Positions 21,116-32,624 of a stretch of 64,000 nucleotides of DNA are shown here, piece by piece. Source of the stretch: Neophaeococcomyces mojaviensis (Eukaryota; Ascomycota; Eurotiomycetes; Chaetothyriales); assembly GCA_030247915.1 (NCBI GenBank), contig JAPDRQ010000133.1:24392-88391 (forward strand), given 5' to 3'. The position numbers were made by a program, and so were the translations under genes. The stretch's first letter is position 1; the number at the start of each line of letters is the position of its first letter. The notes under the pieces are model-generated. The model saw only the letters and a list, made by a program, of their open reading frames with translations, did no database searches and was not told where the DNA came from.

Positions 21116-23167
21116 CTAAGCTGGACTCTTGGCAGATGACTGACCATTTCGGCGTGAGTTCTGGTTGTCATCGTTGATATTCATCCCGCCAAGGCCGGTA
21201 GATAGGAATGCAAATGGGTCGGCACCTTGTTGTTCACCATAAAAACCATTTTGCCCTTGACCTTGGAGTTGTGTGTCAGCGGCACCAGTAAATGCGGCTT
21301 GGGCAGCGGGATGACTGAACGAGGAGTGGGACACAGTACTCGATGCGTAACCAGGATTCATACCACCCATCTGTGGAAAGGCAGCACCAGGACCCCCCAT
21401 AGGTGCAGGCATTCCGTATTGTTGAGGTGGAGGCTGGGCAAATGCAGCACCAGATCCGAAGGCATTTGCGCCTGGGCCATAGTGGCCAGGGCCAGGAGTG
21501 CTAGCCATCGAGCCAGGACCCATACCGTACTCCGATGGCGGAGGGCCCATGGGTGAAGAAAAGGCTGTTTGATCGACGATGATGGCGGCACCAGATCGGG
21601 GAGCACCGCAGCGCAGACAATTGACGTTCTTGGCGAAGTTGTGGTAAGAGCAGCCCTCAGAACCGCAGCGCCAGTCACCAGCTCGGAATGGAACAACACC
21701 TGCTCCACCACGACCATGATGGCCCATGCCGTGACCGTGAGGCCCCATGTGCGGTGGGTGACCCATCATGTGGGGAGGGGCGTAGCCGCCATAGTTGTAG
21801 CCGTAAGGATCACCACCTGATCCGGCAGCGGGGAAAGAACACCTGAAGCATGCAGTTCTGCGCTGGAAATTGGAAAAGCCGCATGATGGACAGTTCCAGT
21901 CACCCGGACGCGGCCGGTTCTTGCTAGGAGGAAACGGCGTCAGGATGTCGGCTGCTCGGTCCAGGACTCTACTCGAAGATGGTGAGACCTCGATGGCCTT
22001 CTCATTGAGAGCTCGACCGTTCATACAGAGAGATTCTGCGGCCTGTCAAAGTGTCAGTGTCGAACATTCTTGATGCATCAGCAGCAGGGTGATGCGAGAC
22101 AGGCATTTCCATGACGTACCTCTTCGTGCGAAGAAAAGACAGCAAAACCAGAGCCAGTAGGTTTGTGTTGATCAGGAGTTCTCAAGGTCCAGAAAGCAAT
22201 AGGCCTGCCACCAAATTGTGTGAACCAGCTTTCAAGCTCAGATTGAGTTGTATCATGAGGGAGGCCATTCATATGAAGAACTTTGGATCGCTCTTTGAGG
22301 AAGGCATTGACATCAGCCCTAGCATCCATTGGTCTGCTGAGGATTTCAGGGTGCTCATGCTGAGGCTGAGACTTGCGGATGAGACCACGTAGGACTCTAG
22401 CCAGGGTTATGGCCTCTTCCATGGCACGACGCGGTGAAGCCGGTGCAAGTGCTTGAAGATGGAAGGGTAGATTGTGTTTGATTGGCGCCGAGGATTGCAC
22501 AGGCTCCACCTCGAGCGCTGCACATATGTTTGCTAGTTGATTCGGGCTGAAGGGGAGGGACTCTGGATGTCTCTGTTGCCACTTGGAATATTCCTGGCGT
22601 AGGTCAAATGTCCGGCTGTGCTGCAAATAGGCTGGTAGGACGACAGCTTTGTCTCGGGCTTCTCGAGGCAGCTGGACCCGCAGATCCCAGCTGTCGAGAG
22701 TGACGAAAGCGAATTCGAGATTCTTAGAGGTCAAATGCTCCTGGGCGAAGTTATCGAATCGGGTGATGGCGTCCCTGAAGGATCCAGCATTTCGAACATG
22801 CTCCCAGGTCAGAGTGGTCAAACTAGCTGCTCGTGTGTCAGAGCGTTGCCGTCGTACACGACAAATATGCTTGCACAGCCTAACTTACTGCACAGTGGTG
22901 TGATGGGAGTGTTGACCGGCTTCACAAGAACACTTTCTCGGTAGAGCTTTGGCACCACGATGATCAGCTCAACTCTTTCTCCAGGCCCGGCAGGCTCTGC
23001 TGTTCGCTTACCTCGTCACAATTCTTGCTGTCGAGGAGCATCCAACCAATTTCGATCACTTCTGCCGAGTCTTTCGTAACGTACACTCCGTGTTCATCAC
23101 ATGTAGTTGCCACGTGTATGACCACATACCGGTCCAGCTTCGGGGTGGGGGATGTAGTGGCTGCCAT
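21116..23167 (-). CDS. nrp1: Nrp1-type RNA-binding protein: exonuclease-like, RRM and two RanBP2 zinc fingers
   Basis: Four exons: 23167-23012, 22946-22889, 22826-22120, 22042-21116; 615 aa, every junction in frame. Domain order: an N-terminal DEDDh/ERI1-like exonuclease fold (about residues 1-220), one RRM (about 255-330, KVLHMNGLPHDTTQSELESW), then two RanBP2-type zinc fingers with Cys at about 358, 361, 372, 375 and 433, 438, 449, 452. A Gly/His/Met/Pro-rich low-complexity tail follows. The layout is that of fungal Nrp1 homologues, cytoplasmic RNA-binding proteins of stress granules. In the exonuclease part the expected Asp-x-Glu of motif I reads His-Val-Ala (VVIHVATTC), and the later His/Asp motif also appears lost, so nuclease activity is unlikely. 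The first two exons lie outside the main open frames and were placed from splice sites. Confidence 0.87.
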
Positions 23168-25991
23168 TCTGCAATATGGTATGGATAATTTTCTTCTCTT
23201 TTGCTGGGGTATTTCACACCGGAGACAGTGCAATGTAACGACAGGATGAGGATATATCTGGACAATGTACTGCAGGATGGAGTGTCAGAGAGTGATGCCT
23301 GATGAAGCCGGATACTCGAATCAGACTCGAGCAGCCATGGATAGACGGGCCAACGTACCAGAACAGTGGCAACTGAGCACGACCGATGAACCAACTCCTT
23401 GCTGAACCCAACCCTGCAAATAAGCCGCCGCTGTACCGCAACGATGATATGCGCAGAAAAATATACAACGAGGAAAAGAAGACGGCGGGTGAAGATGGGA
23501 GTTGTGTGAACAACAGTTGGAAGAAATTGAGATGCCGGCGAAGTCGAGGACTTTACAAGTCCCGAACTAGCGATGAGCTAAGTTTCTTGGGCTCCGAGCA
23601 CTTGGAAGCTTTGGCAACTCTGGCGCACAAACCGACTGCGTGGCTCCTGCCTATCTTGTTCGGGAACACCTCGCCGCTGCAATGACTGGGCAATGGCCAC
23701 GCCTTTTTTTAAAGCCTCGGACAGTTAACGGCTTATCAACGCCGAATTCTGATGTCTGAAGCAAACGATTCAATCATGTTTGCGCAATTCGCCAGCTGAG
23801 CTCTTGCATGTCTTACTTTTGAATCCATCCGAAACATTAAATACGTTCTGGCGAGGCTGAACGCTTAAAAGAAGTGCATTCTTCGCTTGAAGAGAACATG
23901 GCAAAACAACGTATACCATGGGCAATTAGGCCCTTGAGTACTTACAGGTAGTAAACTTTGTTGACAAATGCATTAGCTCAGCTGCAGAAATGAATTCTTG
24001 GACGTATGCACTATCCTTTCAACCACATTGCGCTGTCTAGATTGTCCCAGTTGGGTCTACGAAGGGCCCTCCAATACGAGAATTTGGACAGACTGTCACC
24101 TTGAGCACTGCGAAGGAGTCGTTGAACCTGTGTAAATGATGCTTATGTCACAGTACTGGGTAGCTCATACCTGACAATACTTGATCGAGCGCATGCTCCT
24201 CTTTTGGCTTGATTCAACGGCGACCTGTCATGTACTGGTACAAGGATGAGCGCCCTCAGTCAGACCTGTTCCTTGATATTGTTTCCTGCCAGGCAGTTTG
24301 TTTCAAACCGTCAACTTGACTGGCTTTCTGGTCTACGCTAGGACATGCCCATTATCTGTTGTGCCTCATCGGTCTTGACTAGTCAATCACAAAAGTCTAG
24401 ACGTGTTAGTACCGTCATTAAGCATACTTGTAAACGGCTTTTGTTCGCGCTGCAAGGAGAGATGCAACTCGCTTCTAGTACTCCCCGTTAGCGACTACAC
24501 TTGCGGAAGCGTAGAATCGGCAGAAGGTTTGGGAGGGGAGGCATTCTAGCTGCAGAATAGGGCGGCCGGGTATGGCATTCCGCTATTCCGTGGCGTGTGC
24601 TGCGTCATGGTCGGACTTCCAACGTTGTCGAGGTGGGTCTCTTCTGAAAGCCAGCAGTGCCATGGCCATTCTTCAAACGTTGCACAGCTGGGCATAAAAT
24701 CACGAGATTACCTCGCCTGTGAGCAGACTTTGTTGAGCCTCGATTTTAGTGCCAAACCCCCTTTTTAATGTGATAATGATCAGTCTCGGGACTTTCCAGC
24801 AAAGCATTTAAGGTGTCTTTTTCTAAAGCCGTGAGGCATGTTCGGTAGCCCTATCACTAGCGCGGTACTCAATTTCTGTGAGATTCGGTTTGGCCGCCTT
24901 CAGCAGCTCATATTTGGAAAAGAATGCCAGATTTTGGCAAGAACTAAACATCAAAACCGGGATCAGGCTTTGATGCTAGCTACGGATGACCACCTTGGCT
25001 TCCGACTCAAATGAGGTCCACACAGCGATGTTGAGATCCGCCGTGCTGAAAATTGATGGCCGTCGTTTTCATGAGAATGTACTTGAGAAGCGCTCATCTT
25101 CTCGGATATCAGCTTAGGTCTACCAAACCATTCTTGATGGAGGGAAAGTACAAGATGGCATGGTGTGCTGGGCTTTATGCAGCTCACTCTACAAGACATC
25201 CGGCAATGGTGTACTTATAAACTACGGTGTAACCTGATCAACAACAGGCTAAGCTTCCCAAATACTCTGCGACAAGACACCCCTTATATACATTTTCTCA
25301 AATACGCGTTGAACACTCTGGATAGGAAGAAAACTTTTGACGGCGAGTTCATCTAGTTTTCCGGTAAACATCGAAATCCTGCTCACCACTCATTTGACAT
25401 ATCATCTCTTCCCAGTCCGCCGTGTCAATGCCGGGAAGGTAGGCGGTGTGTCCCACAGAACAGTATACCTCGTAAATCATTATAATCCTCAGTATTCTTG
25501 TTGGCTCACCTTGCCATACCTTGCGTGACAGGCTACGCAGCTACAGAATCATATCTAACTAACCTTCCTTCGGCACCCGACACAGGATTGTGGGCATTGT
25601 GTGGGCGATGGCTTGTTCTCGCGGAGTTCAAGTATGCTGCGGGCGCGATGATCGTAGATGCGGTAGTGGGTCTAAGGAATGTGCTTGTGTTGGTCGCCAT
25701 ACTTGGCACGTTGAGTCGGCAGCAAGAGGCAGCCATTCTGGCTGTTGTAGCAGGGTTCATACATAGTTTCAGGATCACAACAAGGCGCAAGAAGTAGAAC
25801 AGTCTGAAGGGTTCAAGCGAAGAATGTCCTATATGCGTGATTGCCTGTTAACTTGCCAAGCTAATGTCATGCAACAAAAACCGCTCCAAAACATGCCTTC
25901 CAGCTCAACGCCTGACAGCACTCTTTTCAATAATGAGCCCAGCGTCAAAGTCCAGCTATAACAACCGAACCTCCTTGCACGATCAACCATA
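23168..25991. other. 2.8 kb gene-poor region
   Basis: The longest stretch without a confident gene. It holds the Nrp1 promoter at its left end and the sulfite oxidase 3' end at its right. Only short frames occur. A 12-bp perfect palindrome, TTGACTAGTCAA, lies at 24375-24386. No transposon remnant, terminal repeat, tRNA or obvious tandem repeat was seen. Confidence 0.45.
25498..25797 (+). CDS. Possible small hydrophobic protein (weak)
   Basis: A 99-codon open frame in the gene-poor region. It contains two hydrophobic stretches (around residues 35-70 and 75-92) and a basic TTRRKK end. No homology is recognised, and the reverse strand is also open over the same bases, which lowers the weight of the frame. 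It could be a terminal exon of an unrecognised gene or chance. Confidence 0.15.
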   Translation: MLAHLAIPCVTGYAATESYLTNLPSAPDTGLWALCGRWLVLAEFKYAAGAMIVDAVVGLRNVLVLVAILGTLSRQQEAAILAVVAGFIHSFRITTRRKK

Positions 25992-27222
25992 TCAAACGAT
26001 GGTCAAATCAAAAACTGCTTCATACCCATTATATGCAACTCCTCTCAGGTTCCACTGGCTCTTCTCCAGCTCCTGCGTGTTGCCGGCCTTGTCAGTTGCT
26101 TTGGCAAAGATCTTCTTTCCGCTACCCTTCTCCATCTTGATCTCCGCCTTCCATAAGACCCAAGTCCATTTGCTAGCTAAGTCTTTCGGACCATAATCTA
26201 GCTCCGCGTCAACCCATGTCTGTCCCTCATCTCCAGATACCTCTACTCTCATAACTGGCCCCTGATGACCTTGTGGCACAGCATAGCCCTTGACCTCCAG
26301 CTTGCCTGATGAGGGCAGAGTGACGGTTGATTTGTACGTAGGTATCGCAACACACGCATTAACAGGCATCTCGAGCATTGCTGGTGTGGAGTCCCAGTAC
26401 GCTTCAGCAGTCTTTGCATCCACTGCATTGGGAGGCAGGACTTTATAGTCACGGCGCTGATATTTGTTGGTTGATTCTTCCGTAGAGACAGTGATACGAT
26501 CGAGCCATTTAACACTGCGAGCACCAAGCACGCCAGGTACGATAACCCTGACCGGATAGCCATGGCGGGCCGGAAGAGGCTTGCCGTTCATCTGTACATC
26601 ATTAGCATTAGACTTGACCGAAAGCGAACATTCGCAGGCACTGCACGCCAAGGCACCTTGCTGGGTATTTGACAGATCCCCACTTACTTTAGTAGCCAAA
26701 ATGACGTCCATATCCGGATTCATCGCTCTTTCAAAGGGTATACTGCCTCCATACCAACTGTCATCCTGGGTTTCTGTCCCATAGCTAGCAAATTGCACAT
26801 GGTTCTGCTTCTGTTTGTCCTCAGCGCTGACCTTGTCAACACCAGCATGCAGTAGCACATCGCCTAGCCGCGGTCCTTCCCATGAGCAATTCATAACAGC
26901 ACCATCATACCAATCGATACCCATAACCTCCTTTATTCGCGTTCGCATAGTGTGTCTTCTGTTTCCAGCACACGAAAGTGTACACGTAACGACGTGCTGT
27001 GGAAATTGGGTCTGTAGGTCTCGCACTGAAAGCTTAAAAGGATTGGAAACAAGACCATCTATTGTCAGATCATGTTCTTCTGCAAGTTTGTGCTGAATAG
27101 GGCCATGGTTGCGGTCATAGTTATCCTGATTTGTGATCCAGCTTTATTGTGTTAGCCCCTCGGTGCGAAAGCAGTACATAGTCCATCTGTCGTAAAACTC
27201 ACCTAGAGATCAGCTCATCCAT
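25992..27222 (-). CDS. Sulfite oxidase (molybdopterin, plant/fungal type)
   Basis: Molybdenum-cofactor enzyme oxidising sulfite to sulfate. Exons 27222-27203 (conservative start), 27141-26688 and 26591-25992. The Mo-binding part shows NYDRNHGP, the Cys ligand in CTLSCAGNRRHTMRTR, GIDWYDGAVMNCSWEGP, MNGKPLPARHGYPVRVIVPG and ARSVKWLDRI; the C-terminal part is the dimerisation domain. No cytochrome b5 or FAD domain is attached, so it is not nitrate reductase. The intron 26687-26592 is 96 nt, starts GTAAGT and ends TACAG after a CTAAT branch site; it has no stop and stays in frame, so the gene looks continuous if it is ignored. The 5' end is unsure: the conserved INREAPMDEL block starts upstream of 27222 with no in-frame ATG. 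A phase-compatible upstream exon 27597-27483 joined to 27275 would supply one, but it is unproven. Confidence 0.85.
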
Positions 27223-28158
27223 AGGCGCCTCCCGGTTAATCGGCTTCTCGACCGTGCCATCATTTGTGAGATCCACTGTTGCCTGTTCAGTCAATTTGTC
27301 AGACACTGCTCCTGCTTGAAACGAGCATGATATGGGTTTATACAATAGGCATATTGGTAGACCGCTCGATGCAGTTTTGAAGTCTTGGTTTTCGGCTGCT
27401 CTCTTTTTCCTGGTAAATGCGTAACAGTGGTAACAAAATGATCACACGTGTAAAACCAATACGAGAAATGGCGAATGCTTACAGCAATCACTTATGCTTG
27501 TAAAGATCGCAGTTGCCGGGTTAGCAGCTTCTACCAACCCTCTGAAATAAGTAGGAGCGTAGCTGATGCAACCTGGGATACACAGCAGCACCGCCATGCC
27601 CCTCATTGCTAAAGCTCACTTTCGGATGCATTCTCACCTACCATGTCTGGCACCTGCCACGTTTGCAGCGAGCGACGTCCCGACAACTGCGAAAAAGTCT
27701 CCGATGGTCACGAGTAGACGGAGGGAAGCGCGTGTTGCCTGTTTAGTCTTGGTGTGTGTGAGACACCTCAGATTTGGTTTTTACTGACCTCTCCGTCGCT
27801 CGCACTTTAGGAAGTGAAGGTTGATAAACTGATTTGGGAAATCTATATAGGAGGCGACTTTAGTCTCGAGCTATTTATCGACGTCACAGGCTGTAGAGGG
27901 CGTTGATGGGCCCAGGACCATGACTGAACAGCCCCAGCAAATCATAGCAGCTTCTGTTCATCACGCAATCCGTTACGGCAGTCCCATGTTACCATCAGCG
28001 TAACAGATTTGGTCTTTATGGACAGGAGCATCGCTTATTGTGCAGCTACCAACGCCCAATGCTAAGATGGGCTAGCCATCTCCCTCACTTTGGCGACACC
28101 AATTGTTGACTCCGGAAATCTCGTCACGCTCAGGCGGAGAGGTTTGAAGCTTGACAAC
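27223..28158. other. Region between sulfite oxidase and Ski2
   Basis: About 0.9 kb. The first ~50-380 bases may hold the 5' coding exon(s) of sulfite oxidase; the rest shows no gene. Confidence 0.4.
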
Positions 28159-31100
28159 CTACATGTACAAGCTAGCACAGAAAACAACATCCCGCCGTAT
28201 CATCTCCCTAGCTCTTTCCATCTTTGCATATAAAGTCGGGTCACCTACTAGTCTCGCGGCACTCATGACCTCCCTGCACGTCTCATCTAGTCTGGTCACA
28301 ACTCTCACTATCGTACCCTCCATCACATCCGTCAAATCGGTAATGCGATTAAATGACATACCTAAAGCCCAATTGTAGACAACTTCAACAAGCGCAAAGC
28401 GTGGATGCTGGTGCATTGCTGTTATGATCTTGGCAGGTCCATTACGAACGCTCGTATTTGGCGGACCGGAAGTTAGAGGTGGGTTCGTAGCAGTTGCTAT
28501 TTGTTCCGCATGTGACGTGTTCGTCAAGTCATCAGACGCAAGGATGACTTGATGTTGTATCTGGACCTCGCTGACTTTATCGATGATCTTGTTGATGCTT
28601 GCAATGCCCGGAAGCAAATGCTCAGGAGGAGCCGGAAGGTCGTCTGTCTTCTCTTGGAACACAAAAGCTGAGAGTCTGCGGACGTGTTATTACAAGTCTA
28701 TTTGCGAATCCACGACAGTGGAGGAGTTGACTTACAGAGCAACAATGTCTTCTGGTTCATAGTCTGCGAAGACGTTCTCAAATATGCACTCGGATAAAAC
28801 AAGTTCGTCTGCAGAGTGAACCTCACAAGCGACCTTGCCTTTGAGCTGAACTCGAGAGTCTTCATCGACAAACCCAAGATCCTTTAAGACTTCAACTCGC
28901 TGGTTGTAGTCCGGCAGAAGTGAGAGATTCTGGTCAGACATCAACAACTTCAATGATTCGATATTCTCCTTGATGAGCCATTCATCGTGTTGCATGGCAT
29001 ACTGCATACTGTTAATTAAGTCTCGGAGGGCATCGATGCGTGCTTACATGTTTCAAAAACTTTGGACAGTCCAGACACTTCGCCTTCTGGCAGATCGAGG
29101 CAACTTTGGTTTTCTCATTCAGCAGCTCCCGAACATGAAGCTCTTGTACCTTGCTCCAGTCAACTTCATCGTATGCTGAAGCTGTCCAATCCGTGTAACT
29201 ATCAAGAAACTCTCCTTCGGCAAACTTCTTTTGTTCTGTCTCGCTTCTTAGCACGGCCCGAGAATCAACCTGATAAAGTAAGCATCCTGTACCTTTTGGA
29301 ATTTTGATGAACCATTGTTGGCCTCTAACCTTGACTTCAGTCTTGGTAACGATCTCGAGATCGTCAATCAGAACTTGACAGATGGACGTTTTGACCTGTG
29401 ATACAAAGGCTGGCAGTTTGCTGTACAAGGGTCTAAAGACTGGTAAGTATGGTAACATATCACTCTCGCTGCGCTTAGCGTCGACGTGTTCGATAGCTAT
29501 GACTTTGAAGCCATTTTGCCTATATCCATCTTCTATCAAGATACCCGCGGTTCGGATACCGTCTTTCTTGAACACAATTAGTCTTCTCGCTGTCAGTAAT
29601 CGTCGTCCGATAGGCGTCGAATGTATTAGCATGTGTAGATCCTTGTTAATCTCTTGGATTCTCATAGCTGCAGCATGACATGAATTCAGATCAATGTCAC
29701 AAATATCGCAAGGCTCGCGTTTGATCTTGTCAAGATTAGCCTGGGATAGCGCAACCTGTTTCTCGTGCTGAGGCAACAATGTCTGAGTTGCATTCTCGCT
29801 AAAGCTTCGCTTAATCATTTCTTCAATCTTCAAGGCTTCAACACGCATCAAGTTGAGGATCATATTGTAGTGTAGTCGGAACTGTGACCGAAGTTTAGTG
29901 GGTTGACCAAGAATCATCTGTCTCAACTCGCTAGCAGGAGGGGCTTCGTTTCTGCCGGAGGTTACGATAATGACAGAGCCAACTGTATCGATACCTCGTC
30001 GTCCGGCTCGGCCTGCCATTTGTGTATACTCACCTGGGAGGAGGTTGCGAAATTCTCTGCCGTCATGCTTGCGGTAGCCGGAGAAGACCACAGTTCTTGT
30101 TGGTAGATTAAGACCCATGGCGAAAGTCTCCGTTGCAAAGAGAACTTTGACTAATGTCTTTGCGAACAGTATCTCAACAATCTCTTTGACGATTGGTAGC
30201 AGCCCGCCGTGATGTACTGCAACCCCCCTCTCAAGCATTTCCCTGATACGTCTGATTTGTGGCAGAACCCGGTCTTCCGGCTTCAGCCTGGCTATCGATT
30301 TCTCGATGGTCATGTGAATGGCACTCTTCTCTGCCGCTGTACAAAAGTCCTGGTTTGAGAGAGACTCCGCGTTTTCCTCACATCTCTTCTTTGAAAACAC
30401 AAAAATGCAGCAAGGTAGAAGATTCTGCTTCTTGAGGTGCACAACAATGTTGACCCAAATGGTACGATCCTGAGCCGCAGTAGTACGACCACCGCCTCGG
30501 CCGCTCCGAGCGATATTACCTTGGCCGCGATTATTCGACTGGCCTCCTCGACCACCTCTCTGTTGAGTATTGCCTCGTTGACCACCTCGTTGCGGCTGAC
30601 CACGAGCCCCACCACGTTGAGGAGTACCACCGCGGCTTGGTGGAGCTACTTCAACGGCTTTCTGCTCCTTGACTTTGTCCAGGCCAGATAAGACGTCATT
30701 TGCCGTCTTCCAACCCTTCTCGACGAATCGCTTCTCTGAGTCCACAATTTTGTGCATCTCTTTGCCAGCCCACAGATAGTGTTCAAGGGGAACTGGTCTC
30801 TTGGGCGTAGAAATGACATAGATGTTCTTCTTCTTGGTTCGGCCAACCCAAGATGCGAACTCGTAAGTGTTTGGTACAGTGGCAGAAAGCAGTATCAGTG
30901 TAACATGTTCTGGCAACATAATGATGACTTCTTCCCAAACCACACCTCGTTCCAGATCGTTGACATAATGTACCTCATCAAATATGACAAATTCCACATC
31001 TCTGATGAGGTCTGCTCCTCGGTATAGCATACTTCGAAGAATCTCAGTGGTCATGATCAAGCAACTAGCCTCTGGATTGATCTGCACATCTCCAGTCAAG

Positions 31101-32227
31101 ATACCAACGTCGTCAAAGACAGTCTTGAAGTCACGGAATTTTTGGTTGCTGAGTGCTTTAATGGGAGAGGTGTAGATGGCTTTGGTCATATGCTTGGCCG
31201 CAAGAGCAATGGCATACTCGGCAACAACGGTCTTCCCGGCCGAGGTATGGGCTGCGACAAACACAGAGTCTCCATTTTCGAGGTGGTAAATAGCTTCTTT
31301 TTGAAAGATGTCTGGTTCAAAAGGCCAAGTTCGCGCCATCTCTGGAACAAGCTCTTTGAAGTTTGGAATGTCCTTGTTAATATCAACAACATGCGCCCAT
31401 TCCTTTCCACTCTTAGTAGAAGATGAAGCCATAAGCTCACCTCTCGGCTGGAGCGCTGTGTATTCGATAGGAAGCAAATCAGCAAGGTCGAGATCATCAT
31501 CATCCTCCTCGTTTGCCTTTAGCTCTTGGGGTGCTGCTTCTCCTCCATCGATTTGCCCATTGGTAAGCTCGAATCGCTCAAGGTATGCATCTCCCTCTTT
31601 CAACACATTCTCAATGTCTGTTGCAGCTTCTTCGGCATCTTTGCTTCTCTCCTTGGCCTTCATGCCTCGGACAAAGCCTGGGGGTATTGACAGCAAGCCA
31701 TCTTCAGTACCGAAGTTGATGATACGATCCAAGCCATGCTTCTGCCGCGCGACACGATCACTTTCTTCGATTCGCGCCTGATCTTCGTACGCCTGGATGG
31801 CATCCACACCATCAAGCCCACCAGGAGCGAAAGGGAAGAAGCCTGCAGCACCACGAACAAAATCTGCCCGATTAGCAGGTTTTCTTAATATCGAGGTAGA
31901 GTTCTTCGCTGTTGCGCTGCTTGCTGGCACAGTGACTTCCTTGTAACCAGTGACTCTGCCTTCCAGACCTTCTCGGGTGAAGCGCGTGATGGTTCGCGTC
32001 TGAGTGGGGGCTACTTGACATAACTCGGTACAATCGGTTTGATAGTCCCAACGTTGTTGCAACTTGTTCAACCACTCGGCGCTGAATGTTGTTGGCGGTG
32101 TTAGAAATTCATCTTCAAGTTCTTTAATAATTTCTTCTGGCGTCTTTTTGTTGTGGCGTTGGTTGATACTTGCGTCACCATTTGCCAAGTTGAGATAGGT
32201 CAATCTTTCAATCAGTAATTGTGACAT
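28159..32227 (-). CDS. ski2: Ski2 RNA helicase of the Ski complex
   Basis: DExH helicase that, with Ski3 and Ski8, feeds mRNA into the cytoplasmic exosome for 3'-5' decay and antiviral (dsRNA killer virus) control in yeast. Three exons: 32227-29048, 29001-28736, 28675-28159; 1320 aa (yeast Ski2 is 1287). I start at the ATG at 32227 (MSQLLIERLTYLN). Helicase motifs: Walker A AHTSAGKT (about residue 340), TSPIKALSNQKF, DEVH box FDEVHYVND, SATVPN, and QMAGRAGRRGID. The Ski2-specific insertion/arch domain contains a run of RGG/RGQ repeats (about 30460-30640), absent from yeast Ski2. The C-terminal exons give the helical bundle with PDYNQRVEVLKDLGFVDE and the final DETCREVMSAARLVGD. The frame downstream of exon 1 breaks at the first intron and needs splicing. 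Confidence 0.95.
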
Positions 32228-32624
32228 TTTGAAAGTTCGTTGAAGGTGCTCCAAGCATGTCCCAACTTGATGGCTGGCGGGAGTATGCTAATTAATTGCA
32301 GTCAGACTAGCTAGAGCATTGCACTCGTGCTTGGGAAGATAAACATGGAGGTCAACCCTTCTGGAAAAATATCGGAGGATGCCAAGACTGGGTGACGGTA
32401 TGGTCTGGCAAACAGTAAAGGCAATGACCTTAATCACAAATACGGACAGAATAGGTTCGATGCTATTGTCATGTCTACTGGTTTCTTTTATTTGTACAGT
32501 TGTGAATTATAACTTACAATGCTATGATCAAGCAGCTTTCCAGATTGCGATTGTCTTGCAGAAAATCCCTACGCCTTCCAGTACAACGACAAACATCCAT
32601 GGCTGAGAGCCAAAACTCAAGACT
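32228..32624. other. Intergenic region (Ski2 promoter)
   Basis: 397 bp between two minus-strand genes. It probably holds the Ski2 promoter and the 3' UTR of the C2H2 gene. Nothing else is seen. Confidence 0.4.

Noticed and set aside
23386..23685. 99-codon plus-strand frame in the Nrp1 promoter region
   Set aside because: No homology, no codon-bias signal, and overlapping open frames on the other strand; judged chance.
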